Assembly (NCBI GenBank): GCA_002344795.1
Contig: DDUM01000077.1
Coordinates: forward strand, 45,030 to 109,029
DNA length: 64,000 bases
Direction of reading: 5' to 3'
Source of the DNA: Flammeovirgaceae bacterium UBA2338
GTDB lineage: Bacteria; Bacteroidota; Bacteroidia; Cytophagales; Cyclobacteriaceae
The position numbers and the translations under genes are program-made. Under the pieces are notes generated by a model that saw only the letters and a list, made by a program, of their open reading frames with translations, did not search any database and was not told the DNA's origin. This document shows, one piece after another, positions 1-8,931 of the stretch. Each line of letters starts with the position of its first letter. Positions within the stretch are counted from its first letter, which is position 1.

Positions 1-121
1 CGTTTTTCTGAGCGAAAGCGAAGAATCTCTTAAATTTTAAATTAATAAATAGGAGATGTTTCACTTTCGTTCAACAAAACGTGTCTCTTTTGAGGCAGCC
101 CTTATTGCAATTAAGAATATC

Positions 122-1102
122 TTAATCCTTTGTCGATCCGGTTTCTCCCTGTCCGGATATAGAGTTGCGCATATCCGTATCAGACTGAATATTCTGCAAT
201 CTGTAATAATCCATCACGCCAAGGTTTCCACTGACAAAAGCCTGAGCAATTGATTTTGGAATTTCCGCTTCGGCCTGAATTACGTTGGCTCTGGCTTCCT
301 GTGCTTTGGCTTTCATTTCTTGTTCCAATGCTACAGCCATTGCCCTTCTTTCTTCTGCTTTCGCTTCAGCCACTTTCAGGTCGGCACTCGCCTGGTCAGT
401 CTGAAGTTTCGCACCAATGTTTTCTCCCACATCTACATCAGCGATATCGATAGAAAGAATCTCAAACGCTGTTCCTGCGTCCAGTCCTCTTGATAATACA
501 ACCTTCGAAATCTTATCAGGATTTTCCAATACTTCTTTGTGAGATTTCGCAGAACCAATAGAAGTTACAATACCCTCACCCACACGAGCCAAAATAGTGT
601 CTTCACCCGCACCTCCTACTAATTGTGCGATACTCGCTCTTACCGTTACCCGTGCAATAGCAATCAATTGAATACCATCAGCAGCAACAGCAGCAACTTT
701 CGGGGTTGTAATTACTTTAGGGTTTACAGAAATCTGAACTGCTTCAAATACATCGCGACCCGCAAGGTCAATGGCAGTAGCTTGTTTAAAGCTCAGGCTA
801 ATATTGGCTTTATCCGCTGAAATCAATGCACGTATTACGTTGGGTACATTACCTCCTGCCAAAAAGTGTGTCTCCAGTTCTCTGGTAGTTACTTGTAAGC
901 CGGCCTTTGTAGCCGTAATGAGCGAATTAACAATTACTCCAGGTGGTACTTTTCTGATTCGCATTCCAATCAGTTCTCCAATGGTAACTTTTACCCCGGC
1001 AAATACAGCTGTAATCCACAGCCCCACCGGAACAAAGTACATGAACATGAAGAAACCGATGATACTGACAAACACAATAAAAATAAACGCCAGACTTTCC
1101 AT
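122..1102 (-). CDS. floA: Flotillin-like protein FloA
   Basis: Flotillin-like membrane scaffold of the FloA (YqfA) family, which organises lipid-raft-like membrane microdomains. The N-terminal 35 or so residues are a hydrophobic membrane segment. An SPFH-like region follows (about 40-215), with the family string VPPGVIVN and a stretch on Val/Ala-rich 'NPKVITTPKVAAVAADGIQL'. A charged Ala/Glu-rich helix (about 230-290) is the flotillin coiled coil, rich in EA/KAEE repeats. The length of 326 residues is normal for FloA. It lies 6 bp downstream of an NfeD-type gene on the same strand, which is the usual partner arrangement, so the two are very probably cotranscribed. The functional assignment rests on family similarity; its role in this organism is inferred. 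Confidence 0.93.
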   Translation of the reverse strand: MESLAFIFIVFVSIIGFFMFMYFVPVGLWITAVFAGVKVTIGELIGMRIRKVPPGVIVNSLITATKAGLQVTTRELETHFLAGGNVPNVIRALISADKANISLSFKQATAIDLAGRDVFEAVQISVNPKVITTPKVAAVAADGIQLIAIARVTVRASIAQLVGGAGEDTILARVGEGIVTSIGSAKSHKEVLENPDKISKVVLSRGLDAGTAFEILSIDIADVDVGENIGAKLQTDQASADLKVAEAKAEERRAMAVALEQEMKAKAQEARANVIQAEAEIPKSIAQAFVSGNLGVMDYYRLQNIQSDTDMRNSISGQGETGSTKD

Positions 1103-1108
1103 AATTTT

Positions 1109-1576
1109 CTATTGAATAGGTTCTACAATAATTTGATTCGTATTAACTTTTATAATTCTAATTTTTGATCCGGAATCAACAAACGCGCCTAAGGTTTTTA
1201 CCTCAAACGTTTTGTCATTTATCTCCGCCTTTCCTGAGGGCCGTAAAGAAGACAAAGCCACTCCCTCCTGCCCAATCGTTAATCCATCTAACTCACCTTC
1301 ATTCACCTTTCCTGTGCTGGACATTTTTAGTGAGAATTTGCCCCATACATTGGCCTTAAAAGCGTAATAGGTAATTACTGCAGATGCTAAAATCGTACCT
1401 CCAAGGGTAATCCAACCACCTTGTTGGCCAAAATAGCTAAAGCTGGAAACAACCCCTGCTATCATAAAGCCAACGCCAACTATCCCAACCAAAGTAGTAC
1501 CCGGCACAAAAATAATCTCGGCAATTACCAGCAGTATCCCGAAAAAGATCAAAGAAGCCACAATCATCCAATCCAT
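1109..1576 (-). CDS. Short NfeD-family membrane protein
   Basis: NfeD-like protein of 155 residues. Hydrophobic segments occupy roughly residues 4-25, 28-50 and 55-75. A soluble C-terminal domain of about 70 residues follows (GLTIGQEGVALSSLRPSG, then VKTLGAFVDSGSKIRI), which fits the NfeD OB-fold. It has no ClpP-class serine protease domain, so it is the short NfeD1b type rather than the long protease-fused type. Such proteins are usually encoded beside a flotillin or stomatin and are thought to act with it at the membrane. Here floA follows after 6 bp, and proS lies 32 bp upstream on the same strand, so proS-nfeD-floA may form one transcript. A partnership with FloA is inferred from context. 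Confidence 0.9.
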   Translation of the reverse strand: MDWMIVASLIFFGILLVIAEIIFVPGTTLVGIVGVGFMIAGVVSSFSYFGQQGGWITLGGTILASAVITYYAFKANVWGKFSLKMSSTGKVNEGELDGLTIGQEGVALSSLRPSGKAEINDKTFEVKTLGAFVDSGSKIRIIKVNTNQIIVEPIQ

Positions 1577-1608
1577 GGTAGTAAATGTAGTAAGAAAAAA
1601 TTGAGCCC

Positions 1609-3084
1609 TTAGTAAGCGCGGGCAAATAACACCCGTCTTTTCGATGGCTTACCGGAATACATGCACTTCCCGTCTTCTTCCGGTGAATCCAATGGAATGC
1701 AACGAATGGTGGCCTTTGTTTCCTCTTTGATCGCGGCTTCAGTTTCCTGAGTTCCATCCCAATGGGCCAAAAAGAAACCGCCCTTTTCTTCAAGCAGTTT
1801 TTTGAAATCCTCGTAAGAATCAACTTTTGTGGTTTTCTCTTCTCTGAACTTAAATGCCTTTTGATAGATGTTCGCCTGTATCTCAACTAATAGTGGAGGA
1901 ATGAGTGCAGTCACTTCATCAAAAGGAACTACTTTTTTCTCTTTGGTATCCCTGCGTGCCATTTCAATAGTACCATTTTCGAGGTCGCGTGCTCCGATGG
2001 CCAACCTTATAGGAACTCCCTTCAATTCATATTCCGCAAATTTAAACCCTGGTTTATGCGTATCTCTGTTGTCGTACTTTACAGAATATCCTTTCCTTCT
2101 CAATTCTGCAGAAATTACATCTACCTTTTCGGTAATCCTCTCCAACTCCTCATCACTCTTAAAAATGGGGACAATAACCACATGGATAGGAGCTAATTTC
2201 GGGGGTATGATTAATCCTTCATCATCCGAATGTGCCATAATCAAGCCACCAATCAATCGGGTACTTACGCCCCAGGATGTCCCCCACACATAGTCCAGCT
2301 TACCATCCTTACCAGTAAATTGCACATCAAAGGCTTTGGCAAAATTCTGACCCAAAAAATGAGATGTTCCCGCCTGCAATGCTTTACCATCCTGCATCAA
2401 TGCTTCGATACAATAAGTATCTACGGCTCCGGGAAATTTTTCTCCTTCAGATTTTTTTCCCTTCACCACAGGCACGCCCATAAAGTTTTCAACAAAGTCA
2501 GCATAGACATCCAAAATCAAGAGGGTTTCCTTTTCCGCTTCTTGCCTGGTTGCATGAGCTGTATGCCCCTCTTGCCACAAAAACTCTGATGTTCTTAAAA
2601 ACAACCGCGTACGCATTTCCCATCTTACCACATTGGCCCACTGATTAATGAGCAATGGCAAATCGCGGTAGGATTGAATCCATTTCTTATAACTATTCCA
2701 GATCACCGTCTCAGAGGTAGGCCTCACAATCAACTCTTCTTCCAACTTCGCATCCGGATCTACGATTATCCCTGACCCATCCTCAGCATTTTTCAATCGG
2801 TAATGGGTTACAATAGCGCATTCTTTTGCAAAACCTTCCACGTGGCTGGCCTCTTTGGCCAGGAATGACTTGGGTATAAAAAGCGGAAAGTAGGCATTGA
2901 CGTGACCAGTGTCCTTAAACATCTTATCCAACCCCTGTTGTATGGATTCCCAAATGCTATATCCATAGGGCTTTATTACCATACAGCCCCTGACATCTGA
3001 GTTTTCAGCCAGATCAGCTTTTTTTACTAAATCAATGTACCATTGGGAGTAATCTTCTTCCCTGGAGGTTATTCCTTTGCCCAT
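1609..3084 (-). CDS. proS: Prolyl-tRNA synthetase, archaeal/eukaryotic-like type
   Basis: Class II aminoacyl-tRNA synthetase charging tRNA-Pro with proline. At 491 residues it is the short form lacking the INS editing insertion of the long bacterial ProRS. Class II motif 2 is visible around 'RWEMRTRLFLRTSEFLWQEG', and the proline-binding 'RPTSETVIWNSYKKWI' region lies just before it. The end is the characteristic 'FARAY' C-terminal tyrosine tail of archaeal and eukaryotic-like ProRS, preceded by a Cys-containing region. The start is the ATG preceding GKGITSREEDYSQWY, the usual beginning of this type. A TAnnTTTG-type box lies about 40 bp upstream. This form is common in Bacteroidota, so it is not a sign of recent transfer. 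Confidence 0.97.
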   Translation of the reverse strand: MGKGITSREEDYSQWYIDLVKKADLAENSDVRGCMVIKPYGYSIWESIQQGLDKMFKDTGHVNAYFPLFIPKSFLAKEASHVEGFAKECAIVTHYRLKNAEDGSGIIVDPDAKLEEELIVRPTSETVIWNSYKKWIQSYRDLPLLINQWANVVRWEMRTRLFLRTSEFLWQEGHTAHATRQEAEKETLLILDVYADFVENFMGVPVVKGKKSEGEKFPGAVDTYCIEALMQDGKALQAGTSHFLGQNFAKAFDVQFTGKDGKLDYVWGTSWGVSTRLIGGLIMAHSDDEGLIIPPKLAPIHVVIVPIFKSDEELERITEKVDVISAELRRKGYSVKYDNRDTHKPGFKFAEYELKGVPIRLAIGARDLENGTIEMARRDTKEKKVVPFDEVTALIPPLLVEIQANIYQKAFKFREEKTTKVDSYEDFKKLLEEKGGFFLAHWDGTQETEAAIKEETKATIRCIPLDSPEEDGKCMYSGKPSKRRVLFARAY

Positions 3085-3123
3085 TCTTCGTGCTTAATAT
3101 TTTCGTATCTTTGATAAAGACCG

Positions 3124-3131
3124 CAAATATA
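3124..3131 (-). promoter_or_regulatory. Candidate Bacteroidota -7 promoter element upstream of proS
   Basis: On the minus strand the sequence reads TATATTTG, an exact match to the TAnnTTTG element recognised by the Bacteroidota primary sigma factor, about 40 bp upstream of the proS start. No convincing -33 TTTG is present at the expected distance, so the call rests on the -7 box and its position. Confidence 0.45.
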
Positions 3132-3276
3132 AATGAGGATTTGGGGAATAGCAGTAAACACAGCCTTATTAGGTTGAATTACTGTGAATGGTTTCCTCTC
3201 AAATCTTGTTATAAGTGTATATCCCTCAATGCCTTTTCTACGTTATATAAGGCGTAGGGGAGCAAAAAGACCAGAT

Positions 3277-4362
3277 ATGAAGAATCTAAAGCAAATTTTA
3301 ACGTTGATTTTTGGCTGTTTTGTAGCATTTACCGCCTTTAGTCAGGAGTTTGACGACATGTACTTCAACTCAAAAGACAGAGCCAAACTCAACGAGAGGA
3401 AGATTTCTGCAGATTTGGGTTTAACCAAAAATAATGCTGAAATCAGGGGAGCAGATGCGCCTATTAATCCAACAGACAGCTACTCGGCTAGAAACATTAA
3501 TCCGGAGTATTCTTCACAAATCAATTCCGGAAGTGTGCCTCCAGTGGAGGACAATTACTTTATTCAGGATTTTCAACCTAAGGGTGTAAACCAAAACATT
3601 TCAAATTGTAATTGTGGATCGGGTTCTTTTTATAACCCTTATTATGGAAACAATGCGTGGAACAATCCTTACTATGGAAACATGGGTGGATTTGGTAGTC
3701 CCTATGCAAGTTATTATGGTTCGCCCTGGGGTTACCCCTCCTATGGAGGTTTTAACTCTGGCTTAAGCATGTCGATGAATTATGGTTGGGGTAGTTATAA
3801 TCCTGGATTTTATGGCGGCTTGGGATATGGGTATGGCAGCTACTCCAATTTTTGGAATCCCTATAGCAATCCATGGAGAAACGGGTATTATGGATCGTAT
3901 TATCCCGGGCAAGTGATCATCATCGAAAATGGTAACAACTTGGGAACTAAGGTTTCCTACTCGAAAAGAAGTTCCAGAAGCTCTAACATCAATCATTCCG
4001 TTGATAATTCAAGGCCGAGTTCTGTAGCCAATGTCAATAATACAGGCCGCGATGCGGTGAATAGCGGAAGGAGCAGGTCTGCTACTCCCGAATATTATGA
4101 TAGAGGCTGGAAGCGCACTCAAAGCGAAAATAGTAGCGCAAGAGACTACTGGAACAATTCCAACTCAGGAACCAATTCTCCAACACGTTCTGTATTTGAC
4201 AGAAGTGGATTTAACTCCAATTCAGGTGGACGCCAAGGCTCAACTGGATTTACCACCCCATCACGCAGTTCGTTTAATAGTGGGGGTACAAATTCTGGAG
4301 GTTCAAGAAGCGGCTCGTCTGGTAGCTCCAGTGGATCCAAGACACGAAGCAGAAATAACTGA
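3277..4362 (+). CDS. Secreted Gly/Tyr/Asn/Ser-rich low-complexity protein, function unknown
   Basis: I do not recognise a functional family. The chosen ATG gives a clean signal peptide (MKNLKQILTLIFGCFVAFTAFSQ); the frame is open further upstream, but that extension is basic and not signal-like. Layout of the 361 residues: an acidic/charged N-terminal region of about 90 residues, a short 'CNCGSG' motif, a roughly 90-residue block almost entirely of Gly, Tyr, Asn, Ser, Trp and Pro with repeated NPYYGN/YGSY units, a short hydrophobic 'GQVIIIENG' strand, then a Ser/Arg/Asn/Gly-rich tail. There is no T9SS sorting domain and no membrane anchor. It sits 23 bp upstream of an OmpP1-type gene on the same strand, so export to the envelope or surface with that protein is plausible but inferred. 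Confidence 0.75.
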   Translation: MKNLKQILTLIFGCFVAFTAFSQEFDDMYFNSKDRAKLNERKISADLGLTKNNAEIRGADAPINPTDSYSARNINPEYSSQINSGSVPPVEDNYFIQDFQPKGVNQNISNCNCGSGSFYNPYYGNNAWNNPYYGNMGGFGSPYASYYGSPWGYPSYGGFNSGLSMSMNYGWGSYNPGFYGGLGYGYGSYSNFWNPYSNPWRNGYYGSYYPGQVIIIENGNNLGTKVSYSKRSSRSSNINHSVDNSRPSSVANVNNTGRDAVNSGRSRSATPEYYDRGWKRTQSENSSARDYWNNSNSGTNSPTRSVFDRSGFNSNSGGRQGSTGFTTPSRSSFNSGGTNSGGSRSGSSGSSSGSKTRSRNN

Positions 4363-4385
4363 GAGCATTCAAATCCAAAGTGAAG

Positions 4386-5918
4386 ATGATAAGTAAGAGA
4401 GGTGGACTTTGGTTCATAGGGTTTATTATGTGCTTTGCACACTATGCACAGGCGCAGAGTTTCGCTGAAACTGCTCTGCTATTTAGTAGAACGCAACCAG
4501 GAGGCAGCGCAAGAATTCAATCGATGGGTGGAGCCCAGGTGGGATTGGGTGGAGATTTTAGTTCAGCATTGTCCAACCCAGCAGGATTGGGAATGTTCAA
4601 CAGGTCTGAATTTACTTTAAGCCCGGCATTCAACTTTGCCAATTCCTCCTCTACTTATTTTAATAATAAAGTAAACGATTCCAAAACCACTTTTCATATT
4701 CCCGGCTTTAGTCTTTCCTTTCACAACGACTATGATAAACTCACGGGATTTTTGGGTGGCACTTTTGCAATTGGCTATACAAGAACGAATGACTTTAACA
4801 GGAACCTTAGCTACGGTGCCGATGATATAGATACCTCCATCATTGATTATTTTATTGAACGAGCCAATACAGAACAGGCCAATAAATCTCCAGGAAGTCA
4901 GTTTGCCCCTGGTGGTAGTTTGGAAAACACACCTACCCAACTTGGTTACGAAAATTATCTCATTGGAGACAGTACTGTTTGGGATCCAAACGCCAACCCC
5001 AACGCCTATTTTACAGACGTGCTTGGCAAACCAAACACCAAAGAAGAAATACAAACACGCGGAGCACAAACACAATTGAGCTTCTCCTATGGTGCCAATT
5101 ATAACGACCGTCTTTTTATCGGGGGCGGTATAGGCGTAACCACCATCAGGTATAAATCGCGAAAGCGTTATGAAGAAGCTTTTCAAAATGAGCCCCTCAA
5201 TGATCTCTTTCTTGAAGAAAACCTGGAGATCAGAGGCTCAGGGATCAACGCCAGCCTGGGACTTATTTTTCGCCCTATAGATTTTGTTCAGATTGGAGTG
5301 TCTGCTACCTCGCCCACTTATTATGAGTTATCTGATAACTATAGCGCGCTGATGCGCACGCACTGGAATGGCTTCGATTACTATGGTGACAATAGCGTAA
5401 TCCTTTCCAACGAGCAATATGAGACTGACCTCATCACTTCTGATTATTCATTACAAACTCCAGGTAAAGTATCTTTAGGCGCCACTTTCTTTCTTCAAAA
5501 AAAGGGCTTCCTCACATTAGATGTAGAGCGAACAAATTATACCAAAGCGAAGTACAATGCGGTAACACAGGGAGTTTCATTCGATGCTGAAAATGATGAT
5601 ATCCAATCCCTCTATCAACCTGTGTATAACATGAGAGCAGGTGTAGAGTACAGACTAAATGCTTTTCGTTTCAGAACAGGGTTTGCATTGATGCCAGAAC
5701 CCTTTAAGAGTGTACAAAACAACGTAAGCACTTCCATTCAAAGAATAACAGGTGGTATAGGCTATCGCGAGAAAAACTTTTACATTGACATGGCAGTTGT
5801 CCACAATTTTGGAGATAATTCTTACAGACCCTATACGGTCAACTCATCAGCCACTCCACTAGTGAGTTTTTCACAAAAGGCCACCAACCTTATGTTCACA
5901 GTTGGGTTAACTTTCTAA
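4386..5918 (+). CDS. FadL/OmpP1/TodX-family outer membrane transport protein
   Basis: Outer membrane beta-barrel of the OmpP1/FadL/TodX family, which moves hydrophobic substrates such as long-chain fatty acids across the outer membrane. A signal peptide (ISKRGGLWFIGFIMCFAHYAQAQ) precedes the diagnostic N-terminal hatch region 'RTQPGGSARIQSMGGAQVGLGGDFSSA' (in part) and 'LSNPAGLGMF'. The rest is alternating aromatic and polar beta strands, ending in 'NLMFTVGLTF' with the terminal Phe typical of outer membrane barrels. Length (about 510 residues) is normal. A GTG six bases upstream is an alternative start; I chose the ATG because the signal peptide is complete from it. The 3' end overlaps the convergent aroK by 12 bp. 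Substrate cannot be read from sequence. Confidence 0.9.
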   Translation: MISKRGGLWFIGFIMCFAHYAQAQSFAETALLFSRTQPGGSARIQSMGGAQVGLGGDFSSALSNPAGLGMFNRSEFTLSPAFNFANSSSTYFNNKVNDSKTTFHIPGFSLSFHNDYDKLTGFLGGTFAIGYTRTNDFNRNLSYGADDIDTSIIDYFIERANTEQANKSPGSQFAPGGSLENTPTQLGYENYLIGDSTVWDPNANPNAYFTDVLGKPNTKEEIQTRGAQTQLSFSYGANYNDRLFIGGGIGVTTIRYKSRKRYEEAFQNEPLNDLFLEENLEIRGSGINASLGLIFRPIDFVQIGVSATSPTYYELSDNYSALMRTHWNGFDYYGDNSVILSNEQYETDLITSDYSLQTPGKVSLGATFFLQKKGFLTLDVERTNYTKAKYNAVTQGVSFDAENDDIQSLYQPVYNMRAGVEYRLNAFRFRTGFALMPEPFKSVQNNVSTSIQRITGGIGYREKNFYIDMAVVHNFGDNSYRPYTVNSSATPLVSFSQKATNLMFTVGLTF

Positions 5919-6422
5919 TGCTAATATTTCTTCAGTGATGCTTTGCGCATTCAAATGATCGCCCGAAAGGGTAATTTTGGCTTGTGAATAAAAATGGATT
6001 CTGGCCATTCGCATCTCCAGTATCCTGCCCGCAATGGTAGAAACATCCTGACCTGCAAACAATGGACGTTTTGCCAATTCCGTGTTCATCATGCGGGTGG
6101 CAATCTCGCTCACAGTGGCATCCAAAAAAATACTGAGTCCGGAAGCATTAATCAATCCCATATTATCCAGGAAACAAGGCGTGCCTCCACCAGTGGCCAT
6201 TACTATGTCACCTGTGTGATCACACCACTTCTTTAGGTATTTCTTCTCAATGTTTCGGAATTGCGCCTCACCAAGTCTTCCGAAAATCTGACCAACCGAT
6301 TGCCCCTCACCTTTTACAATTTCATCATCCAGATCTACGAAGGATCTTTTCAATTGCAGCGCCACCTCCCTACCCAAAGTAGATTTACCACAGCCAGGCA
6401 GCCCAATCAAAAAAACTTTCAT
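5907..6422 (-). CDS. aroK: Shikimate kinase
   Basis: Phosphorylates shikimate at the 3-hydroxyl with ATP, the fifth step of the shikimate pathway to aromatic amino acids. The P-loop is at residues 7-15 (GLPGCGKST). The shikimate-binding DLDD follows near residue 32, 'FRNIEKKYL' near residue 57, and the 'ATGGGTPC' segment near residue 77. 'KRPLF' marks the LID arginine region. Length of 171 residues is standard. Its ATG overlaps the stop codon of the upstream DoxX/thioredoxin-like gene (ATGA), so translation is probably coupled in the run DUF1599 - DoxX-like - aroK. Confidence 0.97.
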   Translation of the reverse strand: MKVFLIGLPGCGKSTLGREVALQLKRSFVDLDDEIVKGEGQSVGQIFGRLGEAQFRNIEKKYLKKWCDHTGDIVMATGGGTPCFLDNMGLINASGLSIFLDATVSEIATRMMNTELAKRPLFAGQDVSTIAGRILEMRMARIHFYSQAKITLSGDHLNAQSITEEILALES

Positions 6423-7522
6423 TGCAACGCAGCAAGAATTTCTTCAGCCGTAGGTGTATCGTTGTAGTGCCAGTTGCCCAATACCTTACCATTCTGCCAC
6501 AGCGCCACTCCAGGATTAGAGCGAAGAATTGTTTTTAGAACCGTTGCGTCAGCAAAATAATAAGGAACTGCAAGCTGATGCTCGTGACGAAATGCCTCTG
6601 TCTGTTCCGAACCCGAAGAGGTGAGAATAAAGGATTCTACCTTACCCTCTAGTTGCTTGGCCAAAGTGCTAATTTCTTCAATTTTATCTGTTGATGCCTT
6701 TTCAACATCTACAATTACAATTAATAATTTGTTGCCTTCGAAACTGTATTGTGTTTTGTCTTCCCCCTCAGGACTGCTGACCCTATAGTCTGTGATTTTA
6801 GGAGTGATTTTATCCTCATTGATTACCCTCGATGAAATGTATTTGTAACCCTCATCTTCCATAAGGAACTGTTGTGAAGCTACCTCTTCGCCATTCTTAT
6901 CAAACAAATACTCAATGACAGGCTGCTCTTCCGGAATCATCTGCTCGGGAATAACATTTCCCACTCGATAGGCACGGAAATCAATAAAAGGAAGATGACG
7001 AATCGCATAGATGCCAAGGAACAAACTGATCAGCACTACCACGCCTATCACGGCATGTCCTTCCATGGTTCGCAGCAACGCATCATACTTTTTTCTATAC
7101 CAGAATAAATGAAGTACGAATACCATAAGGATCACATCCTTGTAAAAAGATTCCCATGGGGTCAACTTGATCGCATCTCCAAAGCATCCGCAATCTGTTA
7201 CTTTATTGAAATACGCTGAATAAAATGTAAGGAAAGTAAAAAATACCATCAGGCTTAACATGACCCACATGGTAGTATTCATTTTGTAATAAAGTAAAAC
7301 AGCAAACCCAAGTGCCAGTTCCAATACAATCAATACCATTCCTATTTCAAGCGCCCAGGGAATAAACACATGAAAGAACGATCCAAAGTCAACTGCAAAT
7401 ACCTCAAAGTATTCTTCCAGTTTTATTTGCGTGCCAACCGGGTCATTCAATTTGATAAGACCCGAAAAAATAAAAAGACCCCCAACAAAAAGTCTTGAAA
7501 ACAAATCAATGTACTTCCTCAT
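6419..7522 (-). CDS. DoxX/MauE-like membrane protein with C-terminal thioredoxin-like domain (BT_3928 type)
   Basis: Bacteroidota-type membrane protein of 367 residues. The N-terminal half has four or five transmembrane segments of the DoxX/MauE superfamily. It includes 'SGLIKLNDPVGT' in the first segment and a conserved 'DCGCFGDA' cysteine motif between the third and fourth, which suggests a redox role. The C-terminal half (about 240-367) predicts a thioredoxin-like alpha/beta fold but contains no CxxC active site, so it is probably not itself an oxidoreductase. The exact function is unknown. It overlaps aroK by 4 bp and follows DUF1599 with a 4-bp gap, so the three are probably one transcript. 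Confidence 0.85.
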   Translation of the reverse strand: MRKYIDLFSRLFVGGLFIFSGLIKLNDPVGTQIKLEEYFEVFAVDFGSFFHVFIPWALEIGMVLIVLELALGFAVLLYYKMNTTMWVMLSLMVFFTFLTFYSAYFNKVTDCGCFGDAIKLTPWESFYKDVILMVFVLHLFWYRKKYDALLRTMEGHAVIGVVVLISLFLGIYAIRHLPFIDFRAYRVGNVIPEQMIPEEQPVIEYLFDKNGEEVASQQFLMEDEGYKYISSRVINEDKITPKITDYRVSSPEGEDKTQYSFEGNKLLIVIVDVEKASTDKIEEISTLAKQLEGKVESFILTSSGSEQTEAFRHEHQLAVPYYFADATVLKTILRSNPGVALWQNGKVLGNWHYNDTPTAEEILAALQ

Positions 7523-7526
7523 TCCT

Positions 7527-8075
7527 TCAATTATTATTTTCGTTTAACTTAATCAATGCAAAAACTGCATAGTTGATCATATCCTGATAATTCGCTTTTA
7601 CCCCTTCACTCACCAGGGTTTTACCGGCATTGTCTTCAATTTGTTTCACCCTTAACAATTTCATAAGGATGATATCTGTGATGGAGCTCACTCTCATATC
7701 GCGCCAGGCCTCCCCGTAATCATGATTTTTATTTTGAAGCAAACTAAATGTCTCTTCTACCGCCTGATCATATAGCGGCTCAAGCTCCTTCCAAGTCATT
7801 TCCATCTCCTTCGAGTCACCCAGACTCATCTGAACCATGGCAATCAAGCAATAATTGACAATGCCAATAAATTCATCTTTGATGGGGTCCTCCACCTTTT
7901 GCGATCCTTTGTCCTGAATGCTGCGAATACGTTGTGCTTTAATGAATATCTGGTCGGTAATAGAGGGCAATCTAAGAATACGCCAGGCGGTACCATAGTC
8001 TTGCGTTTTCTTGGCAAACAAGGTTTTGCAGGTGGATATTACCTGTTTATATTCGGAGGCGGTTTTGTCGATCAT
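7527..8075 (-). CDS. DUF1599 family protein
   Basis: Protein of 182 residues matching the DUF1599 family, a Bacteroidota protein made of two copies of one alpha-helical unit. The repeat is visible directly: 'KTLFAKKTQDYGTAWRILRLPSITDQIFIK' in the first half matches, in part, 'FSLLQNKNHDYGEAWRDMRVSSITDIILMK' in the second. The shared DYG.AWR..R..SITD core resembles nucleotide-pyrophosphohydrolase-like or metal-binding helical proteins, but no activity is established to my knowledge. I chose the ATG giving MIDKTASEYKQVIS because the longer frame runs into the divergent folP start. The start lies only 8 bases from the folP start on the opposite strand. Confidence 0.85.
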   Translation of the reverse strand: MIDKTASEYKQVISTCKTLFAKKTQDYGTAWRILRLPSITDQIFIKAQRIRSIQDKGSQKVEDPIKDEFIGIVNYCLIAMVQMSLGDSKEMEMTWKELEPLYDQAVEETFSLLQNKNHDYGEAWRDMRVSSITDIILMKLLRVKQIEDNAGKTLVSEGVKANYQDMINYAVFALIKLNENNN

Positions 8076-8082
8076 AAAGCGA

Positions 8083-8931
8083 ATGCAAAATAAAGTATTT
8101 TCAAGTAACAAAACACTTAACGTGTGTGGGCGGCTCATTCATTTTGATACGCCCAAAATCATGGGTATCCTCAATATCACACCCGATAGCTTTTTTGATG
8201 GAGGAAAACTCACGGACGAAAAATCTATACTTCGATTAGTGGAGAAAATGATCAATGATGGCGCAGATTTCATCGATGTGGGCGGATATTCCTCCCGCCC
8301 CGGAGCCACAGACATCAGCCTGGAACAGGAATTGGAACGTGTCATTCCTGCAATAACTTCAATCGTAAAAAATTTTCCTGAAAGCATCGTATCAATTGAT
8401 ACGTTCCGTTCTGAAGTTGCAAGACAGGCCATTGAAGCAGGAGCCCTCATGGTGAATGATATCTCTGGGGGAGCGCTGGATAATAAAATGTTTGATCTGA
8501 TAGCGAGACATCATATCCCCTACATTCTCATGCACATGAAAGGGACTCCACAAACGATGAAATCCAAGGCTGAGTATGAAAATCTGATCAAGGAAATAAT
8601 AGATTACTTTCATCCCAAACTGAACCAACTTCACCAACAGGGAGTTGCCGACATTCTCATTGATCCGGGATTTGGATTTGCTAAAACGATTGCTCACAAT
8701 TTCGAATTGTTAAAACACCTTGACCTGTTGAAAATACTTGGCAAGCCAATGGTGATCGGGCTGTCTCGCAAATCCATGATCTGGAAAACTTTGGATACTG
8801 ATCCGGAAAACGCGCTGAATGGCACAACTGTACTCAACACAATCGCGTTATTAAAAGGAGCGAGTATTCTCCGCATTCATGATGTGAAAGAAGCGGTAGA
8901 GGCGGTGAAATTAACTAACTTTGTAAAGTGA
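8083..8931 (+). CDS. folP: Dihydropteroate synthase
   Basis: Condenses 6-hydroxymethyl-dihydropterin diphosphate with p-aminobenzoate to dihydropteroate in folate synthesis, and is the sulfonamide target. Signature elements are all present: 'MGILNITPDSFFDGG' near the N-terminus, 'GADFIDVGGYSSRPGA', 'VSIDTFRSEVA', 'MVNDISGG', 'ILIDPGFGFAKT' and 'GLSRKSM' for phosphate and pterin binding. The product of 282 residues has the usual length. The ATG giving MQNKVFSSNKTLN was chosen; a longer frame upstream would overlap the divergent DUF1599 gene. Its stop overlaps the GTG start of cdaA (GTGA), implying translational coupling. Confidence 0.96.
   Translation: MQNKVFSSNKTLNVCGRLIHFDTPKIMGILNITPDSFFDGGKLTDEKSILRLVEKMINDGADFIDVGGYSSRPGATDISLEQELERVIPAITSIVKNFPESIVSIDTFRSEVARQAIEAGALMVNDISGGALDNKMFDLIARHHIPYILMHMKGTPQTMKSKAEYENLIKEIIDYFHPKLNQLHQQGVADILIDPGFGFAKTIAHNFELLKHLDLLKILGKPMVIGLSRKSMIWKTLDTDPENALNGTTVLNTIALLKGASILRIHDVKEAVEAVKLTNFVK

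Noticed and set aside
1437..1886. Open frame of 149 codons on the minus strand overlapping proS and nfeD
   Set aside because: It is another frame of the proS and nfeD coding sequence on the same strand; the real genes are clear in the correct frames.
4617..5186. Open frame of 189 codons on the minus strand
   Set aside because: Lies entirely inside the well-supported outer membrane transport gene on the plus strand and its translation matches no known family.
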